Positions 25,799 through 38,100 of a stretch of 64,000 nt of DNA are shown here, piece after piece. The position numbers were made by a program, and so were the translations under genes. The notes beneath the pieces were generated by a model. The model was given only the letters and a program-made list of their open reading frames with translations. It searched no databases and had not been told where the DNA came from. Source of the stretch: Fistularia commersonii (lineage: Eukaryota > Chordata > Actinopteri > Syngnathiformes > Fistulariidae); the NCBI GenBank assembly GCA_037954325.1, contig JBBMNZ010000001.1, forward strand, positions 4,605,232-4,669,231, in the 5' to 3' direction. How positions within the stretch are numbered: position 1 is the first letter of the stretch; every line of letters starts with the position of its first letter.

Positions 25799-26205
25799 GG
25801 GTTCTCCAAATGCACTCCTAAAAAAAAAGAAAAAAAAAGAAAAATCTGGTGTGTTTTTTTTCCCCCCAGATTTCTCCAAATGCACTCCAAAAAAAAAAAA
25901 AAAAAAGCAAAGTCTGGTCTTTTTGTTCCCCTCAGATTTCTCCAAATGCACTCCTAAAAAAAAAAAAAAAGCAGAGTCTGGTGTTTTGTTTTGTTTTTCC
26001 CAGATTTCTCCAAATGCACTCCAAAAAAAAAAAAAAAAAGCTGAGTCTGGTGTTTTTTTTTCTCCAGATTTCTCCAAATGCACTCCAAAAAAACAAAAAA
26101 AAGAAGCAAAGTCTGGTGTTTTTTTTTCTCCAGATTTCTCCAAATGCACTCCAAAAAAAAAAAAAAAAAAAGCTGAGTCTGGTGTTTTTTTTTCCCCAGA
26201 TATCC
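25799..26205. repeat. about 66-bp minisatellite, six units
   Basis: The phrase AGATTTCTCCAAATGCACTCC recurs from 25868 at 63-68 bp steps (25868, 25934, 26002, 26065, 26131), with a variant first unit at 25801. Each unit has an A-run of about 15, then AGTCTGGTGTTTTTTTT. Long open frames of 178-182 codons on both strands come from this periodicity and are not treated as genes. Confidence 0.93.
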
Positions 26206-26232
26206 CTGGTAAACCAATCACAGCAAACTTCC

Positions 26233-27020
26233 TTAACCCTTGTGTTGTCTTGTGGGTCAAAAGTGACCCACTACCATGTTTAGCTGTAGAAAAAAACACC
26301 TTAACCTATTTTTTTTCAACTTGAAATTTCATGACTTTTCCCTTAAGAGACCCCATAATTAGAAAAAGTGATACAGTGATCCCTCGCTATGACGCGGTTT
26401 ACTTTTCACGGTTTCGCTACTTCGCTACGCTCCATTGTGTTCTGCAATCTGATTGGCTAAAAAAGTCACTCCGCTTCTTCTCTACCTGTGCGTCAATAAC
26501 GTTGCAGTTTAATATGTACACGTACGTAAAACGGCTTGCCGAATTTACATTACGTACGTGCAAATTCTCTCGCAATTTCCAGTTTCTCTAAAACCCATAA
26601 TGTTGACAAAACGCTCTGGAGCGACAAAAGGGCCCAAAAAGCAGCGGAAGATGCTATCTATCGCAGATAAAGTTAAACTTCTGGACATGCTAAGGGAAGC
26701 TAAAAGCTATGCGGCTGTAGGTCGGCATTACGGAATTAATTAATCTTCCGTTCGTTTCATAAAGAAGGAAGAAAGAAACATAAGAGCGACAGCAGCAATG
26801 TATAATAGAGTATTTAATTTTATTATAATTGTAAAAAAAAATAAAGGTTTCTACTTCACGGATTTCGCCTATCACGGGTTCTTTTTGGAACGTAACCCCC
26901 GCGAAAAACATGGGTATACTGTACTTCTTTTTTGTTTATGTTTCCATGTGGGCTGAACACCACTAGGGTACAAAGATTGTCTTATGGGTCACTTTTGACC
27001 TGTAGGACAAGAGGAGTAAA
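26233..27020. mobile_element. degenerate piggyBac-like MITE, split by a Tigger element
   Basis: The left end is TTAA followed by CCCTTGTGTTGTC and GGGTCAAAAGTGACCCA. The right end holds an inverted counterpart (TGGGTCACTTTTGACC, then GGACAAGAGG). TTAA plus CCCT ends suggest piggyBac-type ancestry; the right TTAA is lost. No transposase remains. Confidence 0.5.
26374..26921 (+). mobile_element. Tigger/pogo-like element, internally deleted
   Basis: Ends CAGTGATCCCTCGCTATGAC and GGGTATACTG are imperfect inverted repeats flanked by TA on both sides (26372-26373, 26922-26923), the target duplication of Tc1/mariner-type elements. The interior from 26599 encodes a CENP-B/Jerky-type N-terminal helix-turn-helix (ADKVKLLDMLREAKSYAAVG, then RHYGIN). 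A stop follows directly, and the frame beyond it continues SSVRFIKKEERNIRATAAM. The DDE domain is absent. Confidence 0.85.
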
Positions 27021-27673
27021 CACAAATAGAAGGTGGATATAGAAGGTGTCTTTCGTTTTTTTACGATGACCGAACACGAATCAACGATCGATAGATGAGC
27101 TCCGACGAAACCGGAAAACCCGGTGGACGGGCGATCGCTCCGTCGAGGAACGACGAAGGACGTCCCGATCGGTGTGGAGCGTTGAGAAAAAGCGACGGGG
27201 TAAAAATAGCGGCGGCTCAGCGACACTGCAAGGCTCTATAAAATCTAAAAAAAAACGTTGAGTTTTTCAAAGCCTCCCGATGTGCCGGCGGTTTTAAGTG
27301 ACGGGTGGCGAGACGGGGTGGGGCGGCGGGGAGGTCGGGGGTGAGTCGGGGTCGATTACGATGCTGGTTTTAAAGGTCACCCGTGTCTCGGCAGGAATCC
27401 GAACCCGTGTTGGACGGAGCGCCGGAAACTCCTTAACAATCTCTTGCGAGGCCTTCAACTCCACCCTGACCTCGTTAGAGACCCTCCCGCCCCCCCCACC
27501 CCCTCCGCCACCCACTCCCACTCTCACTGTGGAAAACTAATGAGTGCCAGTCTGTGGGTGGAACCTAATGGGTCTGGGTGGTTTCTTCGCCCGGGGCTGA
27601 AAAGGAGCATTTAACCACGGATGCTGTAATTGAAAAAATGACAAGCGGCGCTCGCCGGCCGGGGCCCGTTAAC

Positions 27674-27674
<1 letters not shown>

Positions 27675-27711
<37 letters not shown>

Positions 27712-27722
27712 CACACACACAC
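27675..27722. repeat. (CA)n microsatellite
   Basis: About 23 CA units with two interruptions, following CCCC. Confidence 0.9.
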
Positions 27723-27911
27723 GCTGAATTATTCTGATTACTCACCCCCCTGCTGGGATTAGCTGCCCGACTCAGACACCAACCGGCGGCACAGGAAGTC
27801 GGGGAGGAAGTGGGGATGGACGCCACTGAGCGCGCTCAGTGTAGTCTCTGGTTGGACCTCTAGAAGAATCCAGAGGGGAAAAAACGAACAAAAAAAATTA
27901 ATGTTGCTCAC

Positions 27912-27926
27912 AGCGCCACCTGCTGG
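27912..27926 (-). promoter_or_regulatory. CTCF core motif match
   Basis: On the minus strand the sequence reads CCAGCAGGTGGCGCT, a full match to the CTCF core, facing the plus-strand motif at 11.2 kb. Confidence 0.5.
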
Positions 27927-27939
27927 CCCGTCGCTGTCA

Positions 27940-30200
27940 CCTTTGACCCCTTGGTCAACTTCCTGTCGCGAATGATTCGCCGCGGATTACGGATTTAATC
28001 TGACACCCCCCGCGCCGATTTCAACTATTTAGATGTCAAATCGCTTAATTTGATTAAATTTAATTGAATGTGCGACCGTATATTTTTCCCGCTGGTGTCA
28101 CTTGTGCGGACGTTCCATCTGGATTATAATCACCTGATGTTCCAAAACATGGGATAATCCGAGGGGGGGCTTCATTACCGGCCGGATTAAACCCGACCTT
28201 ATTTTGTAAAAATTTTATCAGCTGTTCCATGGTCGACCTGCTTGAACATTTTGCACGCATGTCTCGAGAATCCAGGAAGTGCGACAGACGCGATGTAAAG
28301 CTCGCAATGTTCTCCGGTTACGACTGTGTAATAAATGCGGTTCAGAATTACACAACATGAATTAATGATGGCGGTAATTGGCGGCGCTGTCAGTCATAAT
28401 AGGTGGTAGCGGCGTCGCTAACGGCGCGGACCCTGCAGGAGATCAAGAAAATGAAGCCGCAGGCGTCGTCAACATCTTACACGCCTTTCCGGGCCGAGCC
28501 AATCACGACCTTCCCTCCGACCGTCACGCCTTTTCGGGAGAATCCCGATCTCTTATTTTGAAAGTACATTAAAAAAAACACATAAACTAGTAACAAAGTA
28601 ATACAGGTGGGATAAACTTGCCGCAGCAGTTTAATCCTGAGTCATGATTTATCTTGTAAAATTACAGATTATAATCTGGTTTTATTTTAATTTCCATAAC
28701 ACGGAACGCTTCCGATGACTCTTTGATTTGGAGAATCACAAAAATCCATTTCAAACCCACCATTTTTTTTATTTTTTTAAACATTTTATCGCCAGACACG
28801 AGTTAATTGGAGCGGGATGTGATTATTCTAATTAAATGCAGCTCCATGTCTCGCCGTGTAATAACAGAGTAATAACATCTCGAGAGCTCTGAAGTGTTTT
28901 TCGCTGTAGAAATAAGTGTTGCCCCCCCCTTGAGATTTTGATAATGTAATGTATGTACTAACTCATCATCTCAGAAATAAACGAGATCGACCCCGAGCAC
29001 GGTGAGGGTTGCGGGGGGGGCTCGGGGGTGTGATCCATCACGACGGTCCAGATTCTTCTTAAACGTCCGATGGAGATTCCATTTACCCGCTTAATCCTTG
29101 ATGGATGGCGGCAATTAGCAAAATGTAATCTCTGAAGGCTTCTGGGAACGCCCCGCCCCCATGGAAGGAGCGGGGGGGGGGGGGGGTCACCATGGCGACG
29201 GAGGGGGTGGTGGGGGGTTTTCACCAGGAGTTGATCGGGCGCCCCATAAAGTTGGGCCGCCCCTGAAACCTGGACGTTGCGGAGCATCTCCGCACACGGC
29301 TGGAGCGTTTGCTGCCACCTGATTGGCCCTTCAAAGTCACCTGACGCGTGTGTTCAACCCACTCCTTCGCTATAAACATGTTATTACATGCACTCTGGAA
29401 TAACTAGTACGTAACATCCGGTTTACTTGCGTGTTTACTTGCAGTTGTTTGGGATTGGGACATTGGGATTAAATTAATCCCGACTCAGTCTGAGATCACT
29501 TCATTGTTCCACTTCCTGTATTGACCCCCCCCCACACACACACACACACACACACATACACACACACACACCCATGGAGAAACTCCATATGGACACCAAT
29601 CCATTGTAACTGGTGATCCTGGGAAGTCAGAATGACACAAGCATCTTCTCCAAGCTCTCCAGAGAACCATCTCAATGTCTGGAAGTTATAAGATCACGCC
29701 TCGGATGATGTTTTTTTTGTTTTTCTCCCCCCACCAGCATCGGGAAATGGGAGCAGAAATAATCCGATTTCCTCTGACATGTTCCGGTTAGTTCTTTTTG
29801 GGGAGATGTGGTGGTAGAGGAGGGGGTGCAGGTCGGTTAGGAGCACCTTGACTGTCAGATGCGCCTCCAGCTCTGGTGGTTGAACGTTGGCGGGGGTTGA
29901 AGAGGAGGTAGAAGTGCCTGGCGAGGTCATGCAAGTGTAATGAGGCGTTGAGATGAGGGGTTCTGTCAGGATGGGCGTGCACGTGCGGGGGGGGGGGGGG
30001 GGGGGCGTGCACGAGGTAGAGCTGGATTACTGCAACGAAGAACGGTGGCTGTTTTGTACGCGGGAAAACAAATAAATAAACAAAATATGCAATCCCTTCC
30101 TGAACCCAGTACTTCAAAATAAAAGTACAGTGGGAGAGTACTGCAGTTCTGCCTGCGTACTGGTACTTCTCTGGTACTGGTACTTCTCTGGGGGCCCGAA
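27940..30200. other. noncoding interval, no gene seen
   Basis: Contains AT-rich sequence, a complex TAAT-bearing stretch near 29060-29150, G-runs near 29172 and 29990, and a C-run joined to (CA)n at 29525-29571. No exon-like open frame was recognised. Confidence 0.6.
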
Positions 30201-30639
30201 AGGGACCGGGTGAGGGATTTCATTGAGAGAGGCTCTCATAATCCAGATGATATACTCTTAATCCAGTTAATCCAGGGGGAAATTATTGAAAGCCGTTCCC
30301 ATGACACCTTTCCCTGCCTCTTGGGGGAGCTAAAACGCTCTACAACAATAATGGGATGTCCTGATATGAGGACGCGGGAGTTTAGGGATCCAAAACGAAG
30401 GCCTGAGCTGGTATGGCGGTTCCCAACCGGAGAACCAGCCTGTATCCAAAAAATCTACTTCCCGGTCCTAAAATTAACGAAGGCCTGAACCTGGACACCT
30501 GAAAAGAAAAGGCACACCAGGGGCTGCATTTTCTGATGAACTCTGGTAGCAGAAAGGGAGGCACTGTAGCCCAAAAAATAATCCAAATAATCCAAAATAA
30601 TCCAAAAAATCCAAAAAATAATCCAAAAAATCCCACCCA

Positions 30640-31685
30640 AAAAATAATCGGTTATCCTGTCCCATCATTTGAGGACATCTATAACAAACGCTGCCTCAGG
30701 AGTGCCCACGGCATCTTCAGGGATCCGTCCCGCCACGGCCACTTCCGGCCAACTGTTGCCCGCAAGGAGGCGGTTTTAGGACAATCGATGCAAAAACAAA
30801 CAGAAAAAGAGGTTTTACCCCAGAGAGCGGTCTTCGCACTAGATTCGGCACAACCCTGAACACTTGAACCTTACATACAGTACTGCGCAATAAACCCTAA
30901 GGAACCCACACACCTACATACCGGTGATGTGCAGTCAGGGTAGGCAGGAGAAGCTGTGCCTCACTTGCCAATCTTGAAAAGAAAAAAAAATATCAAATGG
31001 AAAAAAAAAAGGATTAAATGGTTCTATTCATCAGTGATTAGCACTAAAAGGTATTTCTGCGTTTAACTTCTCCAGTTTTAGGTTGTTGTTTTTTTTTTTT
31101 TCTCAAAATCGCTGGATTTTCACATTTACTGTTCAAATACTGAGATGAGACATGCGGTGAGGCTGAGGACTGTTGTGCCTCAGCAGCTGACTGCTGGCAT
31201 GCTCTGCGCTGAGACTGTATTATTGCTGTCTCTCTGTAAACTGCTATTAAAATATTTAAACACTTTTGCAATATGAACTACATTTCCAATGTACGGTGTT
31301 TTTTTGTCAACATCCGTATACGTGTTACTATTTTCTTGTGCTGAGCGATAATAAAACGGCTGCTAAGAGCCACTAGGTGAGGCAGGTAGTTCTCCTGCCT
31401 CATGGTAGGTCTACTACATGCCTACTGGGGATTTTTTTCGACTTATCCCTTTTTACATTTTTCTTTCGCCATATTTTTCTAGAAGTTATTTAGTATTTTT
31501 TTGTCTTGTATTTTTTTTTCTGTCTTATATCTGCAACCCAGAGAAGCTGCTATTGTTGTATTGTTGTGTTGTGTCCTGCCTTTTAAGGTTTGTTTTGTAT
31601 CTGTTTTTGATGACACTGGAACCGAGAGCTGCTATTTCCAAATATCGTCACGCTCTGTGTAATGACAATAAAAGCCTTGAATCCT
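30640..31685 (+). pseudogene. 3' end of an L2-like LINE, interrupted by a MITE
   Basis: At 30655-30858 the frame reads PVPSFEDIYNKRCLRSAHGI, resembling the extreme C-terminus of L2-type reverse transcriptases, and ends in VFALDSAQP and a stop. The 3' tail resumes after about 31430 and ends with ATGACAATAAAAGCCTTGAA, the usual 3' end of this group. A separate element lies between. Confidence 0.6.
30920..31425. mobile_element. MITE with GGCAGGAGAA inverted ends
   Basis: The left end (GGTAGGCAGGAGAAGCTGTG, then CCTCAC) and the right end (GTGAGGCAGGTAGTTCTCCT, then GCCTCATGG) form imperfect inverted repeats. No coding remnant. Its insertion explains the gap in the surrounding LINE tail. Confidence 0.55.
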
Positions 31686-32819
31686 GAGGAATCTGCCCGT
31701 CTCCTTCCGGTAGGAGACAGGAAGTCATCATGAGACAGGAAGTCACCTGTCGGGAAGGTGCAGTGACAACTCAAGTCCTTGCCGGCATCCCAAGTCCCCC
31801 GACATGGTCTCCATCGGAGCCGGAGAACGTCCAAGCGTGAACCTCTTGAAGAGCCGGTGTTGAAACCAGCGATTGATTTTCTAATCGGGAACCGATGACG
31901 GGGCGATCGGCTGATGGACGGTTGGTTTGTGCTCGGTTCTCAAAGCAGGCGCGAAAGCCGTTCTCAACACTCATCCTCGGTCACGGCCTGGGATAGAGCG
32001 AAAAAAAACGAACGCCGAATCAGGCGACGCGGCTCAGTTGGGTTTAGATGCTACAATTAGTGCCGTACCCCGAGGGGTCCGGATCAAAAGGCGGGGGGTT
32101 GGGGGGGTTCGAGAACCCCGGTTCCACACACACACTCATAATTCCCCCCCAGGGAGAACCTTACCTGGACTCAGATAAGGAGAAGCGGCACGATTGGACA
32201 CGCCGCCGTCACGGCCGACAAAGATAGAACAAACCGGTACCAACCATCGCTCCAGGCGGGGGGGGGGGGGGCCCGCCGCCATAGTCGCCGGGGAAACAAG
32301 AGAAAATGAGGTGGGGGAAATTTATGAGGGGGCGAGCGAAAAGGCCCTGCCGTGCTTTTATCGCAAACAATAAAGAACGCAGTTAGCGTCGGCGTGATAT
32401 AACAACAGCGTGAGAAATTAGAACAAAGGTTGGCGCCGACAGAGAACCTAGAGAAGTTAAACAATGTCCATAAATTTAAATTAGCACCCAAAAAAATTGA
32501 TGTTTATCCTTGAGGTTATGAATTGTTTTGATTGTTAGGAAGCAGAGTTGAGTGTCAGCGGGACCCAGAACCTCGCCTACAGCTCGCTCCAATGTCCCAA
32601 AGTCCAAAAACCGTCGCTAGCTTCAGAAAGACGTTAAAACTGGACGTTCCTGAATGACTACTTTCTGGATTTTAAATATTAAAGGGAATAGTCGGATCAA
32701 AATGCTAACGTTAACTGCTACTGTTTTATCATTTGCAGTGGGATTAGCCACTTAGCATTGTGTTGCTAATGTTAGCTCCAACGACACAACCAATGTGGGT
32801 TTATGGACGGAGACGATGC

Positions 32820-33005
32820 TCGTGTTCTCTCCAGGTTCCTTGTCTCCCTCTGACAGTCCAAGATCGGTCAGCAGCTTCACTCAAGGCTCGTAATTGTCCG
32901 TAAGTGTGAAGGAGAGGGTGAACGGTCAGATGATTGACGGCTCACTTGCCAAGTTAAACCCCGCCTCTCGACAGTGATGACAGCCGTGACTGGCTCCGCC
33001 CCCTC
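32820..33005 (+). repeat. tRNA-headed fish dispersed repeat, fragment
   Basis: Contains GTAAGTGTGAAGGAGAGGGT, GATGATTGACGGCTCACTTG and GTTAAACCCCGCCTCTCG. Confidence 0.55.
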
Positions 33006-33184
33006 GCGGCATTGACCTTCATTTCCTGTGCTTCCCAACTATATCCCGGGTGAGCGAGCGGCAGCAGCACTTCCTGTTTCCCAGAACACCTCCCCTCCTC
33101 TACCCTCCGGGGATGATGGCCGCCTCTCCAAAACCAATCAGCTGAAAGCAGGTTGCTGTCATCACACACCCCCACCCCACCCCC

Positions 33185-33605
33185 ACCCGCCGATTCGATT
33201 ATTATTAGCCCTAATGCATCAACTGTAGAATTATTCTAATGCGGCGGCTTTTAAAGCTGTCACGCCAGACGTCTCTGATAACAAGCCGCTCATTTATCAA
33301 AACAAAAATCATCAAATAATGTCTTGATTGCATCATAACGCCGCGAGATGAGGGAGATTAAGCCGAGCGTGGATTTAGTAAATGGAACTGGAATCCGCCA
33401 AAACAACAAACCCGGAGCGCATCATCCATTGATGGAAACATCTGTGAGTCATTACGGCGACTCGGGCTAATTCTTGGGAGTCGGATTCATTAGGGCGGTA
33501 TTGTTAGTTTCACTGGCTGAGCCCTTATTATCATGCATTTAGGAAATGAGGCAAATAGAAAAAGGCATAAGAGCCCAATCAATAGCTCTTTTCATTTCGC
33601 CTTAA
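33185..33605. promoter_or_regulatory. candidate conserved noncoding element, about 400 bp
   Basis: The longest uninterrupted complex island in the left part: many TAAT/ATTA cores (TTATTATTAGCCCTAATGC, TTTATCAAAACAAAAATCAT, TTATTATCATGCATTTAGG), no microsatellite, no open frame. It sits between a C-rich stretch and a GATA/AATA repeat. Conservation untested. Confidence 0.35.
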
Positions 33606-33690
33606 TGGTCCCCCTCCCGCCCCCGCCTCGGACGGAGCAGAATACAGAGGAGGCCGGCATCACACGCATAAAATCTCATTTCTTTGCCCG

Positions 33691-33735
33691 GAAAGATAGA
33701 TAGATAGATAGATAAATAAATAAATAAATAAATAA
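33691..33735. repeat. (GATA)n(AATA)n compound repeat
   Basis: Five GATA units followed by about six AATA units. Confidence 0.9.
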
Positions 33736-34149
33736 CATCCTAATGCCTCATATCCCCTTTCCAGCATATTTCTGTGACACGGATTGAACATCATGAGGCT
33801 GCAGGAGTTTTCAAATAGGATATGAAAGTTGATATTTCGGTGCGGAGGGGCGGGGGGGGGGGGGGGGGGGTACAAGAAGTGGTGGCCGGATCCGCTTCCT
33901 GAAAGATGACAAACTGGTAAACTGGCATGATAAGCCCCCTTCCACCCCCACGGGTGGATTGCAGTCGGGACATTTGAGAGATTATGGGATGTGCCGGTCC
34001 TCTGACGCAAAAAACATCCAACCTTCGATTGGTTAGATTGATATTTGATTTTTTTTCCCCAGGCAGCGCATGTTACGGACTTTACGGTTAAAATGTAAAC
34101 AGGTTCAACCTGGGCTTGGTTGAAAAAGGAGGTCACTGAAGAGTCTGCA

Positions 34150-34255
34150 TGGGTAAATGAGACACTGAATGGCTGTGATTGACAGATGACCCCCCCCCCA
34201 GGTTAAGCCCCGCCCCCCGACCAATGAGATCAGCTTAGCTGTGGTTGGCTGTTGT
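34150..34255 (+). repeat. tRNA-headed fish dispersed repeat, fragment
   Basis: Contains GATTGACAGATGACC, GGTTAAGCCCCGCC and TGTGGTTGGCTG. Confidence 0.5.
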
Positions 34256-34390
34256 TTCTGAAGCAGGAGACATGATGTACCAGACTCCATTCAGAAAAGT
34301 AGCATTTTTAATACACTGTTGTGGATGAGGAGTTTCACCAACACCGATTTTTACAATTATATGGCGACTGAGACAGAGAAGATACTACAA

Positions 34391-34963
34391 GCAATACCTT
34401 GACTTAAGAGTTTAAATCGATCCATGACCGAGCTCGTAACTCAATTTACTCGTATAGCAAATTAAATTTCCCCATTAACATAAATCGAAGCGCTATTAAT
34501 TTGTTCCAGCAACCTGAATTTTTGACGGGTTTTTAAATATGAAAAATGTACTTTTTAAGATACATTATGTGTATAAAAATGAATCATAAATGGTGTTATT
34601 CAGTGTATTAACCACAAAGATTAGAACGGGGTTTTTCATTTCATGCTCTAGCGCTTAACTTACTCGCTACACACTTAATGCCGGAATGTATTGCTGCATT
34701 TTTCTTTTTTAATATGATTAATCCGTTCCCGACTGGCTTTGAATGGTTGACATTCCAACCATTTAAATGCCTCCAGCCGTCTTACAGGTGAACTTCTTCA
34801 TCTCTTCACAGACAAGTCGACGACATGCACTCCTCGCTCATGTTTTCCCATGACTTTCACATCCGGCGGCTCGTCCGACGGTTTTTGAATGCGACCTCAC
34901 ACACGGCGGCCACGGCGGTATCTCGGCAAACTCGTAAGCCGACGCGCTCGTGAGTCAAGGTTC
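34391..34963. mobile_element. mariner-like MITE family A, copy 2
   Basis: The left end reads ATACCTTGACTTAAGAG and the right end CTCGTGAGTCAAGGT, inverted relative to each other. The interior shares order and wording with the copy at 50.9 kb (CCCCATTA, GCGCTATTAATTTGTTCC, CTTCATCTCTTCACAGACAA). No transposase frame. Confidence 0.65.
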
Positions 34964-36784
34964 CGGCGTGCACGCCGCGGATGGAGTACTTCTAGCAGTA
35001 CTTTCGGGCGATGAAAGCTGGACTGCAACAAACTGACGCCATTTGTCTGGGAGCGAAGGCCGCCTTAATGGACCCCCCTCCTGAGGGGGCGCCATTTAAT
35101 CTTGTGGAGCGAAGCAGTATCGCTCCTGCAAACCCCCCCCCCCCTCCGACAAACAGCTGCCTCGCCAATATGGCCTTCGCCGGCTAATTAAGAAACAACC
35201 GCTGATTGAAGCAAGAAACCATTCAAGGGAGAGCCGTACCTGCTTGGGACTGGCGTGGTGGCGGCGGCGGCGGCGGCGGGGGAGCGTTCTTGAGGGAGCG
35301 GGTCGCCGGTCGCGGCGGCTCTTCCCAAAGCCGTCCACGCCTCATCCTTCATCGGCGGTCGCTCGTCATGTCCCGTCAGCGGCGCAGTTACACCTGAACA
35401 CTCCGCTGCTGCCAAACACCTGGCGCCGTCCTCACTGTCCAAATGAAAAATAAGCATAATCTGCCTCCCCGGGCTTCCAGCAAATGAGGGATTTCATGAC
35501 AAATTGGGTGGAGGTTTATCATGCAAGAGCGGGGCGGGGGGGTGCGGGGGGTTGGGGGGGCGACGGTGAAGTTGCTGCTAACATTTAGCTTTTGTTTTGT
35601 TTGCCGCAGCTCCCATCGTTTCTATTTTTTTAAATCGATAAAGTGTGAGCTTCACTCGGCGGCGGATATAAAACGACGCGGCGGGGCGGGACGGGCGCCA
35701 TCGCTGATTTCGAGGGATAAAGTGGGAGGGGCTTCTCGGGAAGTAACGGTCAGGGAGAAACATCATCGGTTGGTACGGTCCGTTTCCTCTGAGGAGGTAA
35801 AGGACGCCATTAACCGGGTGAGTCCATTCTGGAGGTCAGGTAGGGGTGGACGGGATACGTCGAGGGTTTGCCACGAACCAGCAGGAAGGAAACCGTTCAT
35901 CAAGTCTCAAACTACTTGTGGAATGTGAGAATATGATGTCATACAGCATTGCACTGAGTACAATTTTCCAAAAACGAGGGACTCAACACCACTGCTAATT
36001 CAAGCTCATAATTTTTGCCTCCTTGGCAACATAGCTATATTAGGGGGGGGAACGGCATCCCACGATTCCACTTTCCTGAAGGCGGCCACGTGTTGTGCGA
36101 GCCCCGATCCTCCACCAGAGTGTGAAATAAAGCGTGCAATAAAAAAACAACATCTCCCATCGTCACGTGACCTTTTTCACTTCCTGTTACATGCAAAGTG
36201 CCGCCCGTTGTGCCGCCAGCCACTTCCTCTTCCTGTTTGAGGATATCGGGGATACTCAAGCCCCGCCCTCCACAGTCTTGGGGGAATTAATCCTTTTTTT
36301 TTTTTTATAAATCACAGGGGCGGGCAGTATTCTTGTGCGTGTACTGTGTGTATTCATACTGCAGTATTTCTGCAGGAAATCAGGTTCCTTCCGGCCGCAG
36401 AGCTGCATTTACGCGCCAATTCCCACTAGCAAACCCTCCTTCCCTTTTCCAGCTTGGCGAGGAGGCCGAGCCAGCGGACTTCAGAGAAGGGCCGACTCTT
36501 TGTTGAGGTTTATTTAAGACGAGGCGGACAAGCTAAAGGCAGCGTCGCGGTCCGACGGCGTCAGATCTCAGATTAATACAGATTAGCTGTAGGAGGAGGG
36601 AAACAAAAAAAAAAAAAAGGGGGGTGGGGGGTTGCTTCAGTCAAGAAAATGGAACATTTAAAAACTGCTGACATGTAAGAGGCTGGAAAATTTGCATAAC
36701 GCAAACTTTCATCAAGGGGCGGCGGGGGTGGTGTTGGTGCTGTGGGGGGTGAGGAAGGGGGTGGGGGGGGGGTGAAGGAAAGCC

Positions 36785-36935
36785 TCCACTGCAGGAATCA
36801 TTTAATATTTAATAAATTAGAAACAGTAGCCGCGGCTAATTAGAATTTGCACTTTCGCAAATCGGCCCTGATGGCAAAACAAATTATGAAATATAACGGC
36901 GCTCCCGCGGATCACCGGGGGGAGCTAAGAAAAAA
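36785..36935. promoter_or_regulatory. candidate conserved noncoding element
   Basis: Complex AT-rich stretch with ATCATTTAATATTTAATA, CGGCTAATTAGAATTTGC and AACAAATTATGAAATATAA. G-rich low-complexity DNA lies on the left and a poly-A on the right. Conservation untested. Confidence 0.3.
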
Positions 36936-37943
36936 AAAAAAAGGATGACGGACAAAGCAAATGGAGGATCGCTAACCGCGCGCTGTCGGAGCACATCACG
37001 CCGCCAATCCTGTTAGGAGGGGGGTGGGGGGGTGGAAAGGGGGGGCAAAATATTGATACGCCGCTCTGTAAAAGCTCTTATTTTGGCAAAGTAGATTGAG
37101 GCTAACACCGGAGTATTGCTCATGGGTCATTAGCCCCTCGTCTGAAGCTGCTCGGCCGCGGCGTGGGGGTGCGGTGGAGGGGGGGGGGGTTGAACGAATG
37201 CATTACCCCCTTACTCCCCCTGCGCCTCCATTAGAGGAGGCGGCGGCGAGAGCAGCCCGCCGTTATTCGCCTCGCATAAACTATTGTTGTGGTCGTTATT
37301 GAATTACTTCCTGGTGCGACGGCTTCTGGTATTAAGAGCAAACAAATAGCTTCCTGTTAGCGGCGCGGAGGCAGGATCTAAGTAGAGGGGAGCCTTCACC
37401 TTCTCCTTGAGCTCCAGATCAGTGCGGCCTCAACCATTTCCGACATGAAGCTACGTTATGGGAAAACCGAGTTCTGTGTTCTAGCTAACTAGAAGTCTTG
37501 GTTCTCAACTCGGGAAAAGGCTTGAAAGTGAAATGATCAAACGCGCCTCACTCGAAACTCAATGGACACCGTGAAATACAGATTTAATAGAAACAATAGA
37601 AATAGAAAAAAGTGACGAAGAGAAGAAAAATACAAAAACTTAACTAAGTTTAACATAAAAAACATGGTCGCTATAACAAAAAGGAGGCTAACAAAATCTC
37701 ACAAGGCATTCATGGCAGCTAGTGGGTGACAAGTTAGCAAAACGGCTAAATGGAGTAAGCTAATAAGCTTGGAGAAGTAAATGTGATGTTAGCATATGCA
37801 CAGGAAGTTAGCATAAGCTTACCAATTCAGATGCGGTGTCATTAATCACAACAGTAAGGAGTCATAAAAATACTGCGTGAATATGCTAGCAAATATTTTT
37901 ACGGGTATTGCTGATTTAATTCCAGAGGATGGGGCATGTTTAA

Positions 37944-38100
37944 TATAAGATAAGATAAGATGAGAACAACTTTATTAATCCCGAAGGAAATTGTTGTGCC
38001 AGAGTTACAGAAAAAATAACAGTAATAAATAATAAAAAGAAAAAGGTAGAATTAGAAATAAAAATAAACGATAAACTATAAAGTGTCTCAGTGAAACTAT
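37944..38100 (-). repeat. LINE 3'-end fragment
   Basis: Starts ATAAGATAAGATGAGAACAA then CTTTATTAATCCCGAAGG, the common reverse-strand 3' terminus of fish LINEs with ATCTT tails. Confidence 0.65.

Noticed and set aside
25763..26324. Open frames of 178 and 182 codons on opposite strands
   Set aside because: They are products of the 66-bp minisatellite (runs of Phe or Lys) and share no protein similarity.
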